NCBI GenBank assembly: GCA_030278955.1
Contig: JAOANR010000014.1
Span: 18,664,068-18,728,067 of the forward strand
Source: Hygrophila difformis
Taxonomy: Eukaryota; Streptophyta; Magnoliopsida; Lamiales; Acanthaceae
Length of the DNA: 64,000 nucleotides
Direction of reading: 5' to 3'
Both the position numbers and the translations under genes were made by a program. The notes beneath the pieces are model-generated. The model was not told the origin of the DNA. It made no database searches and worked only from the letters and a program-made list of their open reading frames with translations. How positions within the stretch are numbered: the stretch's first letter is position 1; every line of letters begins with the position of its first letter. This document shows, piece after piece, positions 35,302 through 47,316 of the stretch.

Positions 35302-35939
35302 TGAGGTGTCTCCCATGAGCTAGAGGTGGGTTGAAATTTTGTTGAGTAGAGGTTCTTGAAGGCAAAGCAGTAGGAGTTCTCTCTTAGGTAGTGTAGCTTA
35401 GTTTTATTTTTTTTCATGTATTATTTAATTTTTGCTCTCAGTTTAGTTTAGTTTAGTGTTTTTACTGTTCACAGTTGTTTAGATAGCCACTTTACACCAT
35501 GTTTTGGTTTCTAAACTCTTGTTTTAGGGTTTGTAATACCCAAATCATGGGTATTAACAACACCCCTTCAATAATATGGGAAAACATTCATCATTTGTGT
35601 CCCAAATCATGAAATGGGTCTCACACCCCATGGATTTATGCTTTCTTTTTCATTTTGGGGTCATTTGACCCCCATTTTGTTATTTCTATGTTTACTGTTG
35701 GCATATTATGGATAATGTTGTGTGGATATGTGATCAAACCCTAGATTAGGACTCGTGCTTTATTTTAATATTCTGCCCTTCCTTGTTATTTTTGCTCAAG
35801 CATGTTCTTCTTTATTTTGAATGTTTCTTGCTTATTTTTAGCTTAGAATAGCTTTTTGATCTGAAATAGAGTGAGATCACGCTGTTTGCATGCCACTGTT
35901 CATTTCTGCTTTTTCTGACTTTTGTCCTGAACCACCTAG

Positions 35940-36585
35940 GGCGCCAACCGCCTTCTGGCGCGGAACCACGTTCCGCGACAGAATGGCTGTTCCGCGACCA
36001 AGGTGTTTCAAGACACTTGTCTCCATAATTTAAAACCCTTTGTCGCGGAACACCTTGTCGCGGAGCCACGTTCCGCGACAAAACTGTCCATGCATAGCGA
36101 CAAAGGAGCCAAACTCTTGCATTTTGTCTTCATGGCTTTTTGTCGCGGAATCATCTTGTCGCGGAGCCACGTTCCGCGACAAAATCCCATTCTGAGACAG
36201 AAAAATTATGCCATGTTCCTTGATCTTTGAACACCTTGTCGCGGAACACCTTGTCGCGGAACCACGTTCCGCGACAAAATCTCCATGCATAGCGACAAAG
36301 GTTCAAATGCTTTAGAATTTTATGAAAACACTTTGTCGCGATGACACCCTTGTCGCGGAACCACGTTCCGCGACAAAATCTCCATGCATAGCGACAAAGG
36401 TTCAAATGCTTTAGAATTTTATGAAAACACTTTGTCGCGATGACACCCTTGTCGCGGAACCACGTTCCGCGACAAAATCTTGCATAGCGACAAAGAGGCG
36501 TTATGCTGCCAAAAATTCTAAAAACTTGTCGGGATGTCCATGTCGCGGATCTTGGTCCGCGACAAAATTTATGATATCGCGACAA
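35940..36585. repeat. Palindromic array, GTCGCGG type, in the transcribed LTR (element 1)
   Basis: Repeated near-perfect palindromes with arms TTGTCGCGGAAC and GTTCCGCGACAA, plus CATAGCGACAAAG half-sites. Part is a recent 99-bp tandem duplication. It lies downstream of the TATA box, so transcripts should fold into multiple hairpins. Confidence 0.88.
36251..36500 (+). repeat. 99-bp tandem repeat within the palindromic array
   Basis: TTGTCGCGGAACCACG starts at 36251, 36350 and 36449, an exact 99-bp period. Two full units look identical and a third is partial. Each unit carries one full palindrome and spacer DNA. Confidence 0.9.
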
Positions 36586-39184
36586 GGTTCCTCTCCCTCT
36601 ATTTAATCTCAAACAAACTTCATTCTCTCCCTATTTTATATTGCAACACTCACATCGTAGCCCCACGGGTTAGGATGTAACATTCTGGAATTGCAATATA
36701 GGGTGTTATGCTGCCCAAATTTTGATTCTCCATTTGCAACACTTAACTGATTGAACCCTTGACTCATTAATGATTAAAGATTGAGATTAGCAATAATCAA
36801 ACTCCAATAATCATCATGACTAAAGGACCTTTGTACAATTGCCATTAAAATATTCTTGTATAAACAAAACCTCGATGGCTTAAACAGATAATCTGGACTG
36901 TAATTAATTATGGTAGGAAGGATTATTTAAGACCATCAATTGTGGATCCAATCCACAACCTTGCATGAGAAACCAATGTCTCTCATGCAAGGGATCTTCT
37001 TTTGTTTCTTATTTATTTTGTCTTTATGTGTTGTGTGGAACCATTAGTAAAGAATACATCAGACTAATGTTGGCGGGTACTCCCTCTTGGATAACTAGCT
37101 CGTACTCTGGGTATTAGTTACTAATTGTTATTTTGCATGGTCTGGATGGCTGCCAGTGGAAGCCTTGGCGGGTCGCCCATCCGGGGTTATAATAGCTGCT
37201 CGGCTGACTCCCATCCAGATACAGTGTTATTTTTATTATCTTAATTTCCAAACCCAAATTCCAATCTGTAGTGGGAGTCAGTTGGCATCAGTCAATGCCA
37301 ACTGATGATCATTATAGAAGGGAAGCATGTAGATTTTTATCCGAATTCACAGACAGTGGAGGTCCAACTGGTGTTGACACCACCATTATAGGGTCTACGC
37401 TGTCTAAATTCGCTCTATCCGAGTGATTGGGAAATTGGACAGTAGATGTTTACAGTCCACCTGATTATTCTGCCATTACTTTGGTCCCTTGACCACTTCA
37501 TTCTGTGTTTCACCTTCTGTCTAGACCCGCATCTATATTTTGGGTCAATTAATTTTACACTTCCCTATATCTTTATGCATGATAATATTATGTATCATTG
37601 TGGTCTATAATTATTTTGGGATCCTTCCCTTGGACAATAGAAGTCTAGATCTTAAACAGATATTGCTTATTAAATTTCCAACAAAAAACCTCTTTATAAA
37701 ATCCGGATCTGAGTAAGGGATACATTCTTCAGTTATGACTAATTCATATTCTGTCAAGGGTTGTATTTTGGGAAATTAAGAAGCAGATTCAGCGATTAGG
37801 TCTCGCCTAGACTGAAAGGGTCTGTGTTTTAACTGAGAGTCTAGTACCTGACAGGGAATGATTTTCAAATCCATTATTTTCCAAAATTGCTGGTTGATGG
37901 AAATGTAAGGATAAGTGCTACACCGAGATGGGGTCCACTTGGATTCAAATACAGTGTAGTAAGTAATCTTAGAGGAACATCATCCAGGCCTTGATTATTT
38001 TCCAAGATAGGGTTGAGTTTTCTTTCAACTGCTATCCTCTTCTGCCAAAGCCTACTTTTGAGTCCTGAGTGAGTGCATCCGGAACGAACTAATTTATTAG
38101 TTCGTTTCATTAGTTTGTATCTCATAATCACCCGGAAGGAAGTGAACACACTAGTGGTTCACTGAGAGCCGGGAATTCTTGATCCATACTCCTTCATTCT
38201 GATGGGGAGCTGTCTTTTACTACCAGGGTCAGATTTTCAAAACCTCCGAGTGATAGGTTTAAATGCTTTCTTTACCGCTTTCTTTTTACCGCTTTCATTA
38301 GAGGTCACTCGGTTGTATTGAGAGTTGTGTATCTGCTACTAGGATTGACAGTTAAGGGATAGTTTAGGGCTTGATTCAAATCTTTGGATGTGACATGGGA
38401 GAATGATAGTGGTACCTGGCATTTCAATAAATGATGTGTTGGGTGTTGCTTTTCCACCACAGATGAAGTAACACACCCAGGCCAGGGCAGTTACGAATCT
38501 GTGGTATCTTAGAATTTGCGGTCTTAAGAACATGTAAACTCATATTGCACGTACCTGTCTGTTAAAGGGAAAGCCTTATTGAGAGCATGAGAATTAGCTA
38601 TCTGATAGAATTATCCCAAACAAAGATCTGCGTATGAAAATGGAAGTTTAATATTGCTGTATCTCACCCTTGTCCGATTTTCATTCTTTTCTTCCTGTCC
38701 TTTCTGTCTACATTGTGACTCAACTTCACGGTTGGCACAATGCACCTTTTCCCTGCTTTCGTAGATAATGTTTACTGCATTCATAGACTAATTCTTATCC
38801 GCTTTCTAAAATAGATTTATTTGCTTTGAAGATTAATTTAACTGCTTTCGAGATCCAGTTTAAATTCCCGTCAGTAGATATTAATCATCTTTCAAACCTA
38901 TTGAGCAATACGAATGGAAAATCTAGTAAAACGACGTGGGACCTGCTTCTATCGCACATCCTCCAGTGAACGATCCGGTCTTACTATAAATTACTGCAAT
39001 TTTTGACACCGTGCGCTTTCGGGAGCACAGTTTCTTAACTGCGAGCAATAAAAACATGACTACGTATAAATATATCCCTAATCACAACACCGCCATCATA
39101 AATCGGTTTCATTAAATAAAACCTAAACCAGGACCACGAATTTTCGGAAAATACTCATGTAGTGGGAATTAGTCAAAAGTTTCA

Positions 39185-39488
39185 TGGCAGGAAATCTTAT
39201 GGCAAGAATTGATGAGAAGTATCATGGCATATTTACCGGGGATCCTCAGTGTGACAGGCTGAAGGTCAACCTATCCCGGCTATGCCATGAGATTTGTCAA
39301 CATTTCATGACAGAGAGGACCACAGCGCCATTTGAAACTAAAGCACCATACTTGAGTAATAAAAAGACTAATAATCTTGATATATCCCTAAACCCTTTCC
39401 CGTGAATCATAACGCTTTTCATTTAATAAATCTAACCTGGTATAATTTTGGCAAAAGCTCGGGTTAACGAAACTTGTCAAAAGTTTCA
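39185..39488 (+). repeat. 3' extension of the element 1 LTR
   Basis: The ancestral LTR end, by comparison with element 2, is the GTCAAAAGTTTCA ending at 39184. Element 1 continues for about 304 bp and ends in a second GTCAAAAGTTTCA. The extension is also in the 5' LTR, directly before the true PBS. It contains TGGCATATTTACCGGGGA (about 39226-39243), which matches 13 of 18 bases of the real PBS, just after a CA. Confidence 0.7.
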
Positions 39489-40218
39489 GTGTGGCGGAAT
39501 GGATCTGCTGTTCCCGGACTGCTTTGACTGTCTTTGGTCAGTTAAAACATCCAGAAATCTTGCAAACACTATTTTTAATTTAAAAATGGTTGACTTGTTT
39601 TATTTAAGGAAAGTGGGATGTGAGTGGTCCCATTTGGATTTTTGAAAAGGATAGCAGTTGGGTGACAAAAATACTGCTATTTACTCACACTACAGTTCCA
39701 TTGGGAACAACAAGAACACAAGCCAATTTAAACCTATCAACTATTTTTTTGTCTTTTTCCAAAAGGTCGCTTTTATTAAAAAGTGGAAGTCTCCTATTGG
39801 GAGTTTGTACTATGTTTCCATAAACAAACAAACATTTATTCCCACATGATTGTAACATTTGGAAATGAATGTGCCAAAAAGATCTTTCCACTTTAATGCT
39901 TTACACCAAATCTTCAAGATCAGGCAGACTGATAACATCATGGTGTTCATAACATCACCCTAATGTTCATCAGCTTCACCTCTCCAGTTTCAAACTTCAA
40001 ACTTAAAATTTTTAACCCTTAACAGTTTTAAACAGGTTCTTGAGGGCTTTAAAAGGATTTCAAAACAGTGCTCAAGATCGAGAGCATTCAAAAGCCCCAA
40101 AAACAGAAAAACAAAAGTGCAAACAGACCACAATATGTTCTTCTCAACTCGAATATAAGAAAAAGAAGCAAAAGAGTTCGCTAGAGGCCATGAACAGGGA
40201 AGGAAAATGGGTTTTTAC

Positions 40219-40286
40219 CCTGCCCTCCATGGTTCAGGTCTGGGTAAAGGTCCCAAGTTTTGAAGGATTCTCAGAAACCTGTCCAT
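40219..40286 (-). pseudogene. F-box cargo exon 1 of element 2 (orphaned)
   Basis: From the minus-strand ATG at 40286 to a GT donor after 40219. It is 68 nt, the same length and phase as in element 1. The peptide starts MDRFLRILQNLGPLPRPEP against MDRFHGLLPNLGPVPRPEP in element 1. Exon 2 is lost with the element's 3' part. Confidence 0.75.
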
Positions 40287-40415
40287 GGTGTCCCCTTAGA
40301 TTTGTGGAAAAAAAAATGTTGTTACGAGAACTCTGCGTTCTTCGTAAGTGTAATTGGGAGTGGATTTTGGGAATGGGGGTTCGAAAGTGTGGGAATGAAG
40401 AAGGAGAAGGTCGGG

Positions 40416-40425
40416 GTATTTATAG
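40416..40425 (-). promoter_or_regulatory. TATA box of the internal F-box unit (element 2)
   Basis: The minus strand reads CCTATAAATACCCC, about 130 bp before the F-box ATG and just after the palindromic array. It matches the position of TATTTATA in element 1. Confidence 0.55.
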
Positions 40426-40442
40426 GTGAGGAAAAAGGGTTT

Positions 40443-40690
40443 TACGATGCTATACTTAGCCTACGGCGCTGTACTAGCGCCGTAGGTTTTATTCAGCGTC
40501 ATAGAACGGTGGAGAGATAAGGGAGTACTACGGCGCTGTACCTTTAGTACGGCACTATCCAAGGATAGCGTCGTTCTAAGGGATTGCGTCGTAGGTAGAT
40601 TAAAAAGAGGGGGAAGTGCCCTACGACGCTATCCCATTACTACGGCGTTAACCTAGGTTAGCGTCGTAGGTGAGGATAGCGTCGTAGTTG
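40443..40690. repeat. Palindromic array, ACGACGCTAT type, upstream of the F-box exon (element 2)
   Basis: Half-sites CTACGACGCTAT, CTACGGCGCT, ATAGCGTCGTAG and AGCGCCGTAG in both orientations. It holds the same place as 30702-31013 of element 1, but the repeated motif is unrelated. Confidence 0.85.
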
Positions 40691-41229
40691 AAGGCGAGAT
40701 TCAACTGCACTTGCAATTTTGAAATTTTTCAAAATTTCAGGCGGACTGGGCCCGAGTAGATGAAATTGGGCCTCAGTTGGTTTTATTTGTTTTGGACTTA
40801 GGAGATTTTAGTCCAAGACATTTTTGTGTTATAAATGGGCCATCTTAATTAAAAATTAAACTAGCATAAAATAGGTTGGACTAATTCCATTTGTTTGCAA
40901 AAATTATTTCGGATTTTAAATTGTTTTAATTTCCGAAATCATTTTCTTAAATTCATGGACTTAATCCAACCGGGAACCTGGTTTTCTTCTTTATTTTATG
41001 TTCCTTCTTTTTGGTGGTTCGGGTATTTCTGCAAGACAGATAAATAGATCATTTTAGATTTTCTCCAAATATCAACATCCTCACATTTAGAGTCTTAGTA
41101 CTCTAAATGTTTAATTGATTTTTGGATATTCTTTGATAAAATAACACACATATATATGTATAGTGAAATGAAAAATTTTTATGATTTTAATGCTGTTTCT
41201 TATTGAGAGTAAGCCGGGTCTGCCACTGT

Positions 41230-44200
41230 TTAGCTCTCTTTTTCTTGATCGAACTGTCCGATGTACTCTTTCAGTCGCTGTCCATTCACCACTATATTGC
41301 CCTTGTCAGTTCGGATCCTGACGACTCCATTTTCGAACACTTCTAACACTTCATGTGGTCCTTCCCATCTGGATTTAAGCTTTCCAGGGAACAGCTTCAA
41401 CCTAGAATTGAACAATAATACATTTTGACCAACATAAAAATGTTTATGCTTAATCCGGCGATCGTGTAACTTTTGGGTCCGCTCCTTGTAAATTCGAGAG
41501 CTTTCATAAGCTTGCGCTCGTATTTCCTCAATTTCATTGAGGTCCAACTTGCGTTTGCTCTGAGCAACTTTCGGATCGAAGTTGAGCGTTTTAACGGCCC
41601 AGTAAGCTTTATGCTCGAACTCTACGGGCAAATGATAGGCTTTTCCAAAGACGAGCCTGTATGGAGACATCCCAATGGGAGTCTTAAATGCCGTGCGGTA
41701 TGCCCATAGAGCGTCATTGAGCTTACGTGCCCAATCCTTACGGGTTATCCCAACTGTGGCTTCGAGTATATGTTTGATTTCACGATTGGATACTTCGACT
41801 TGACCACTAGTTTGGGGATGATAAGGCGTGCCTATCTTATGGAGGATTCCATTTTTACTCATTAAAGTTTCGAAGGCTTTATTAATAAAGTGTGTTCCTC
41901 CATCAGATATCACCACCCTAGGTATGCCAAATCGACTGAAAATGTTGTTCTTGAGGAACTTGATGACTTGGCTACCATCATTGGTTGGTAATGCGACAGC
42001 CTCGACCCATTTGGACACGTAATCGACAGCTACCAAGATATAGTAATTTCCACCAGATGGTGGGAATGGTCCCATGAAGTCAATGCCCCATATATCGAAG
42101 ATCTCAAGCGTGAGAATCCCCTTTTGAGGCATCTCATCCCTCTTGGAGATGTTTCCTAATCTTTGGCATTTGTCGCAACCTTTCACAAATGTCCTGCAAT
42201 CCTCATAGATGTGAGGCCAATAAAATCCACATTCGAGGACCTTGTGGGTCGTTCGAGCGGGACCATGGTGACCTCCATATTCTGATTCATGGCATTTTCT
42301 GACAATTTGATAGGCTTCATGCTCGGTCACACATCGCCTGATTATTGAATCGGAGCAGTGTTTGAAGAGATAAGGTTCTTCCCAGAAGTAATTTAATACA
42401 TCTCGGTTGAACTTATTCTTCTGATGATAGTTCGAAAACTGTGGGGTTATTCCGCACGCCAAGAAGTTAGCGATGTCGGAAAACCATGGACAAGCTTGAT
42501 CGTGCAAGTGTAATGCAAAAAACTGTTCATCCGGGAACTCTTCGTTAACGGCTTTTTCCTTTTTATCATTTTCTAATCGAGATAAGTGGTCAGCAGCACC
42601 ATTATCTCGACCTCGCCTATCTTTTATTATGATGTCGAATTCTTGCAATAGAAGTACCCACCTGATTAATCGAGGTTTGGCATCTTGTTTGCTAAACAAG
42701 TATCTCAATGCTGTATGATCGGTGTACACTATGGTCTTCGTACCTATCAGATACTGTCTGAACTTGTCAAACGCGAAGACTACAGCATACATCTCTTTCT
42801 CCGCTGTGGTGTAATTAACTTGGGCCTCATTCAGGGCATGACTTGCGTAATGAATTACGCAGTGTCTCCCGTCCTTATGTTGCCCGAGTACTGCACCTAC
42901 GGCGAGATCACTAGCATCGCACATTACCTCGAAAGGTATTGACCAATCGGGGGGTTGCACTATCGGTGCAGAAACCAACATCTTCTTGAGCGTGTCAAAG
43001 GCTTGGACACACGCTTCATTTATTAAGAAAGAATTTTCTTTACAAAGCAGATTAGTGAGCGGCTTGGCAATTTTAGAGAAATCCTTAATGAATCTCCGGT
43101 AAAAACCGGCATGCCCTAAGAAGCTCCTAACTGATTTTATTGAGTTGGGGAGAGGGAGATTGGAAATGACGGAAACTTTGGCTGGATCAACCTCGATGCC
43201 TGCACAAGAAATGCGATGACCTAACACTATGCCCTCAGTGACCATAAAATGGCACTTTTCCCAATTTAAAACCAGGTTAGTGTCCTCACATCTCTTTAAA
43301 ATCTTAGCAAGATTAGTCAAACATTCATCAAACGTATCTCCATATACAGAGAAGTTATCCATGAAGACCTCAATGCATTTTTCGATAAATTCAGAGAATA
43401 TAGACATCATGCATCTTTGAAAAGTAGCTGGTGCATTGCATAATCCAAAAGGCATGCGCCTATAGGCAAAAGTGCCATAGGGGCATGTAAAGGTAGTTTT
43501 TTCGTGATCTTCACTGGCGATCACTATTTGATTGTATCCAGAATAACCATCTAAAAAACAATAAAACTCTCTTCCCGCCAACCGTTCCAACATTTGATCG
43601 ATAAAAGGTAAAGGGAAATGGTCCTTGCGAGTTGCCTCGTTCAACTTCCGGTAGTCTATGCAGACTCTCCATCCGGTGACTGGGCGCGTGGCAATTTCCT
43701 CCCCTTGTTCATTCTGCGTGATGCACATCCCACCCCGCTTCGGAACAACCTGCACAGGACTGACCCATTTGCTATCAGAAATCGGGTATATAATACCGGC
43801 GTCTAACACCTTGATCACTTCCTTTCTTAACACTTCTTGCATGGGTGGGTTCAATCTTCGTTGGGGCTGGCGTGAAGGCTTGAAATTCTCCTCCACTAAA
43901 ATCCTGTGCATACAAACAGAAGGGCTTATTCCTTTCATATCAGAAATGGTCCAACCGATTGCACGCTCATAATTTTTAAGCACTCCCACTAGAGCGTTTT
44001 CTTGAGCTTGTGTCAACTTGGCTGACACAATTACCGGTAATTTTTTATGTTCTGCGAGAAACGCATACTTAAGATGTTCCGGTAAGATTTTTAGTTCAAG
44101 CTCTGGTGGGCATTCCACTGAAGGGAGTAATTTGCGAGAATTAGATGGGGGAAAATCAGTTTTACCTTTCGGATCCTGCATCAGTACAGGATCCGCCTCC

Positions 44201-47157
44201 TCTTGGTTGGCGTCCTCATGGAATTCGATGCCGTCAAACTCCTCCAAATCCCCTGTTTCGGGATTGGCAAAGTGAACGTCTTTGCATCCTATGTGCTCCA
44301 CGATAGCAGGTCTCAGTACCTGCTTTGATAGTTCATCCAGCATCATTTCATGATCAAATCCAGAGTCAAGCTCTCTCTCCTCACTCCTAACTATTACAGA
44401 TTTTGATGAACAGAACCCGTCATCTGGGTATTTCTGTAATTGTGCCATGTTAAATCTAACTTCTTCCTCATCGACTCGCAGTGTTACTCGTCCAGCTTTT
44501 GCATCTATCAGTGCTCCGCCTGTTGCAAGGAATGGTCTCCCTAAGATCAATGGCATGTCCAGATCATCCTCTATGTCTAGAATCACAAAATCAACTGGGA
44601 ATAAGATATTCCCAGTCTTCACTATGATGTCATTGATGATGCCGACAGGCTTCGTGATGGATCTGTCTGCTAATTGGAGTCTCATCTTGACTGGCTCGAT
44701 ATGTCCCAGCTTGAGGCGTTGCACCATTGCCAAAGGCATAACATTGATGCTAGAACCAAGATCACAAAGGCCTTTTCCTGCTTTGATTTTCCCGATTTGA
44801 ATCGGCAGCGTGCAATAGCCTGGATCTTCTTGCTTCTCAGGAAGCTTGCGCTGGATGATAGCACTGCATGTATTGTTAAGAACTACTAGTTCTTCCTGCT
44901 CAATTCTCCTTTTTCCTGAAACTAATTCTTTCAGAAATTTAGCGTATGCTGGCATTTCAGCTATCATTTCGATTAGAGGAATAGTTATTTCTACTTTTTG
45001 CAGCCTTTTCAGAAATTTTTCAAATTTAAGGTCCTGCTCTTGATTTTTAAGTCGGGCCGGGTATGGCACCCTTGGCATGAACTTTTTATTATTAAATTGT
45101 TTTTGTGGTAAGGGGAAGGAAGTTGTACCTCCACCTGTACCCTTATCTGTTTCAGCCGTTTCAGGTGCAGCGTCAGTCTGCAGATTGGCTGTCTGTTTTT
45201 CAGCTTCCTTTTCATTCTCCTCAATGTCACTTTCCAGTTCATTTTCTTGTACCAGTTTCTCTTTGCCCTTGGGTCCCTCAAAAACTTTACCAGACTTCAG
45301 TGTGATGGCCTTACACTGAGGGTTTTTCTCAGCAGTGCTGGGTAGAGTTCCTTGGTCTCTTTTCTGCATTTCCTTGGCCATTTGTGTAACCTGCGTCTCC
45401 ACATTCCGGATAGAGGACTGTAACTGAGTGTTGATTTCCTTTTGGCTGGTGATGAAGTCAGTCATGAGGGTCTCTAATCTGGAAGGGGGTTTCTGCTGGT
45501 TTTGGTTCCAATTCTGGTTCTGACCTTGGTTTTGAACAAATTGATTATGATTCTGCGGTTGATTCTGATTTGGGACAAACTGATTCTGTGGCTGCTGAAA
45601 GTTTTGGAAATTTTGGTTTTGAGGTGGCCTAGCTAGAATCTGAGGCTGAAAACTTGGGTTAAAATGTTGGGGCCTTGGTTGGTTGAACTGTTGGGGCTGG
45701 GTCAACAGGTGGGAATTCAAAGCGTTGTTGTTGGAATATGAAAGGTTCGGGTGCCGGTTTTGGAATCCACCTGCATAGTTACAGCTTTCATTCGCCACTT
45801 GCTGACAGGACTCAGTGGGATGCGGGCCTTGGCAAGTCCCGCAAACAGCCTCAGCATTTTGAGTCTGTGTAGAGCTCCCAGCTTCTTGATTCAAGGCCAA
45901 GACGGCCACTTGGTCTTTCAGTTTGTCCAGTTCAGATTTCCCTACTGTACCTACAGCACATAAACCACGAGGGGGAGGGGGATTAACATCATCAGTTAGA
46001 ACAGATCTATTTACACTCATCGCTTCAATCTTGCCCCAGGCCTGATCCATTGGTATGTATAGCAAATGTTGACCACCAGCAGCATCAAGCATGTATTTTC
46101 AGGATGGGGTCAAACCGCTGTAAAACTTCCTTAATTGCTCCCACTCATGGAAGCCATGTTGGGGGTACTTTCTGAGCAGGTTGAAGAACCGTTCCTTTGC
46201 GTCATACAGGGACTCATCTGGCTTCATCTTGAATTCCGCGATTTTGGAACGGCATTCATCCACCTTGGATTCCGGAAAGTATTTTGCCAGGAAGTTTCGG
46301 ATCACTTCCTCCCAGGTGGACTTCATATTAATTGGCAGCGATTTGTACCATGTTCGCGCTCCACTAGTCAAAGAGAAGGGAAATAATCTCAATCGAATAG
46401 TGTTAGCAGATACATTTTGATTCTTAATGGTGTCACATAGCTCCAAGAAAGTTTGCAAATGATCATGTGGGTCTTCATGACTTGCCCCAGCAAACTGATT
46501 GCTCTGAACGAGATTGATGAGTGCCGGTTTCAAGTCGAAATTCCTGGCCAAAAATGGAGCTTGTCCAGGAATGTTCAAATACGGTTCCAGAATGGGCTGC
46601 ATATAGTCAGCTGCGGCTGCCTGTTGATTGTTCCCTGGCCCTCCTTGGTATTGTTGTGGGTAAAAGTTCTGATTCGGATAGTAATTTCTGGGATCATTGA
46701 AGTCGTTAGGGTTAGGATGATTCTGGTTTTGGTTAAACTGGGGGTTTGGAAATTGAGGATTCTGAAAATTTTGGTTATTTGGATTATTCTGGTTAAGTGG
46801 GTTGTTTTGGAGGTTTTGGTGGTTTGGGTTGGGTGGAGGCACCTCGAAGGGTTGCTACTCGAGATTTGGGGGTTCTCACCTCCCTGAATGACCTGAGGGG
46901 GGAGATCCTCCAAGTTCTCATCATCAACGTCTTCTGGGTCCTCTTGGATATTTTGGAGTGGTGGGTTAGGTGGAATGTTTGGGGGATTGCCATGGTTATC
47001 CGCCATGTCTGAGATGTCACTGCTTGTGCTTGGAGAGAGTAGAGCTTGTCTTTCCCGTTCCTTTCTTTGTCTAGCTTCCGCCCTCAGACGACGAGCTGTT
47101 TTTTTCGATCTCTGCGTTGAACGGGATCTCGGCTGGAGTCTCCTTTCTCTTTTGCAT
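41230..47157 (-). pseudogene. Athila-like gag-pol of element 2
   Basis: Minus strand. From 46092 to 41230 one open frame of 1,620 aa covers the end of gag, protease ([12 protein letters not shown]), reverse transcriptase, RNase H and integrase. Upstream, gag has a stop at 46099-46101 (TGA where element 1 has a Trp codon), a one-base frame change near 46850 in a CCC run, and an extra A in an A run at about 47100. The RT motif reads FMDNF (about 43360) where element 1 has FMDDF; the second Asp binds the catalytic metal, so this polymerase is probably dead. The C-terminus is about nine residues shorter than in element 1 owing to a CAA-to-TAA change. Confidence 0.88.
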
Positions 47158-47298
47158 AGAACAGAGGTCTTAACTATGACAGTACCTGCACATTCCCCAG
47201 GTTAGAATCGGTTTCGGAGGTGAATATTTATATTTATATGTATAAGCTAACTAAGAGCAATGAGGAATGTAATTCTCTAATAAAACGGCGCCGCATCC

Positions 47299-47316
47299 TC
47301 CCCGGCAACGGCGCCA
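47299..47316 (-). promoter_or_regulatory. Primer binding site, tRNA-Asp type (element 2)
   Basis: The minus strand reads TGGCGCCGTTGCCGGGGA, a perfect complement of the plant tRNA-Asp 3' end including CCA, directly after the LTR end TTTCA. Confidence 0.88.

Larger units (their letters stand above)
23845..39488 (+). mobile_element. Element 1: Athila-like Ty3/gypsy retrotransposon with F-box cargo
   Basis: The order is 5' LTR (only its last 245 bp after the gap), tRNA-Asp-type PBS, gag-pol, a long 3' region with a two-exon F-box gene, then a 4.8 kb 3' LTR. The Athila assignment rests on the tRNA-Asp primer site, gag phrases (RLRLFPFSL, FLAKYFPESK), the protease [12 protein letters not shown], the RT phrase FMDDFSVYG, very long LTRs and a large post-pol region. 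The visible 5' LTR is identical to 39244-39488. Its right end abuts the interior of element 2, so the last five bases GTGTG (39489-39493) would be half of its target duplication; the other half is in the gap. Confidence 0.88.
34674..39488 (+). repeat. Element 1 3' LTR (4,815 bp)
   Basis: Starts TGATAATGGCC and ends AAGTTTCA (TG...CA). The first 200 bp align closely to the reverse complement of 51326-51525 in element 2. A TATA box TATAAATA lies at 35294-35301. Two palindromic arrays are present, plus a ~304-bp extension at the 3' end that element 2 lacks. ORFs inside are non-coding. Confidence 0.85.

Noticed and set aside
30690..36585. Palindromic arrays as CRISPR-like arrays or satellites
   Set aside because: Spacers are irregular, repeats are inverted pairs, the DNA is eukaryotic, and there is no constant unit length apart from the local 99-bp duplication.
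34844..36612. Several ORFs up to 186 aa in the element 1 LTR
   Set aside because: They arise from read-through of palindromic repeats (CRGTW/ATR-type peptide repeats) in both strands; non-coding.
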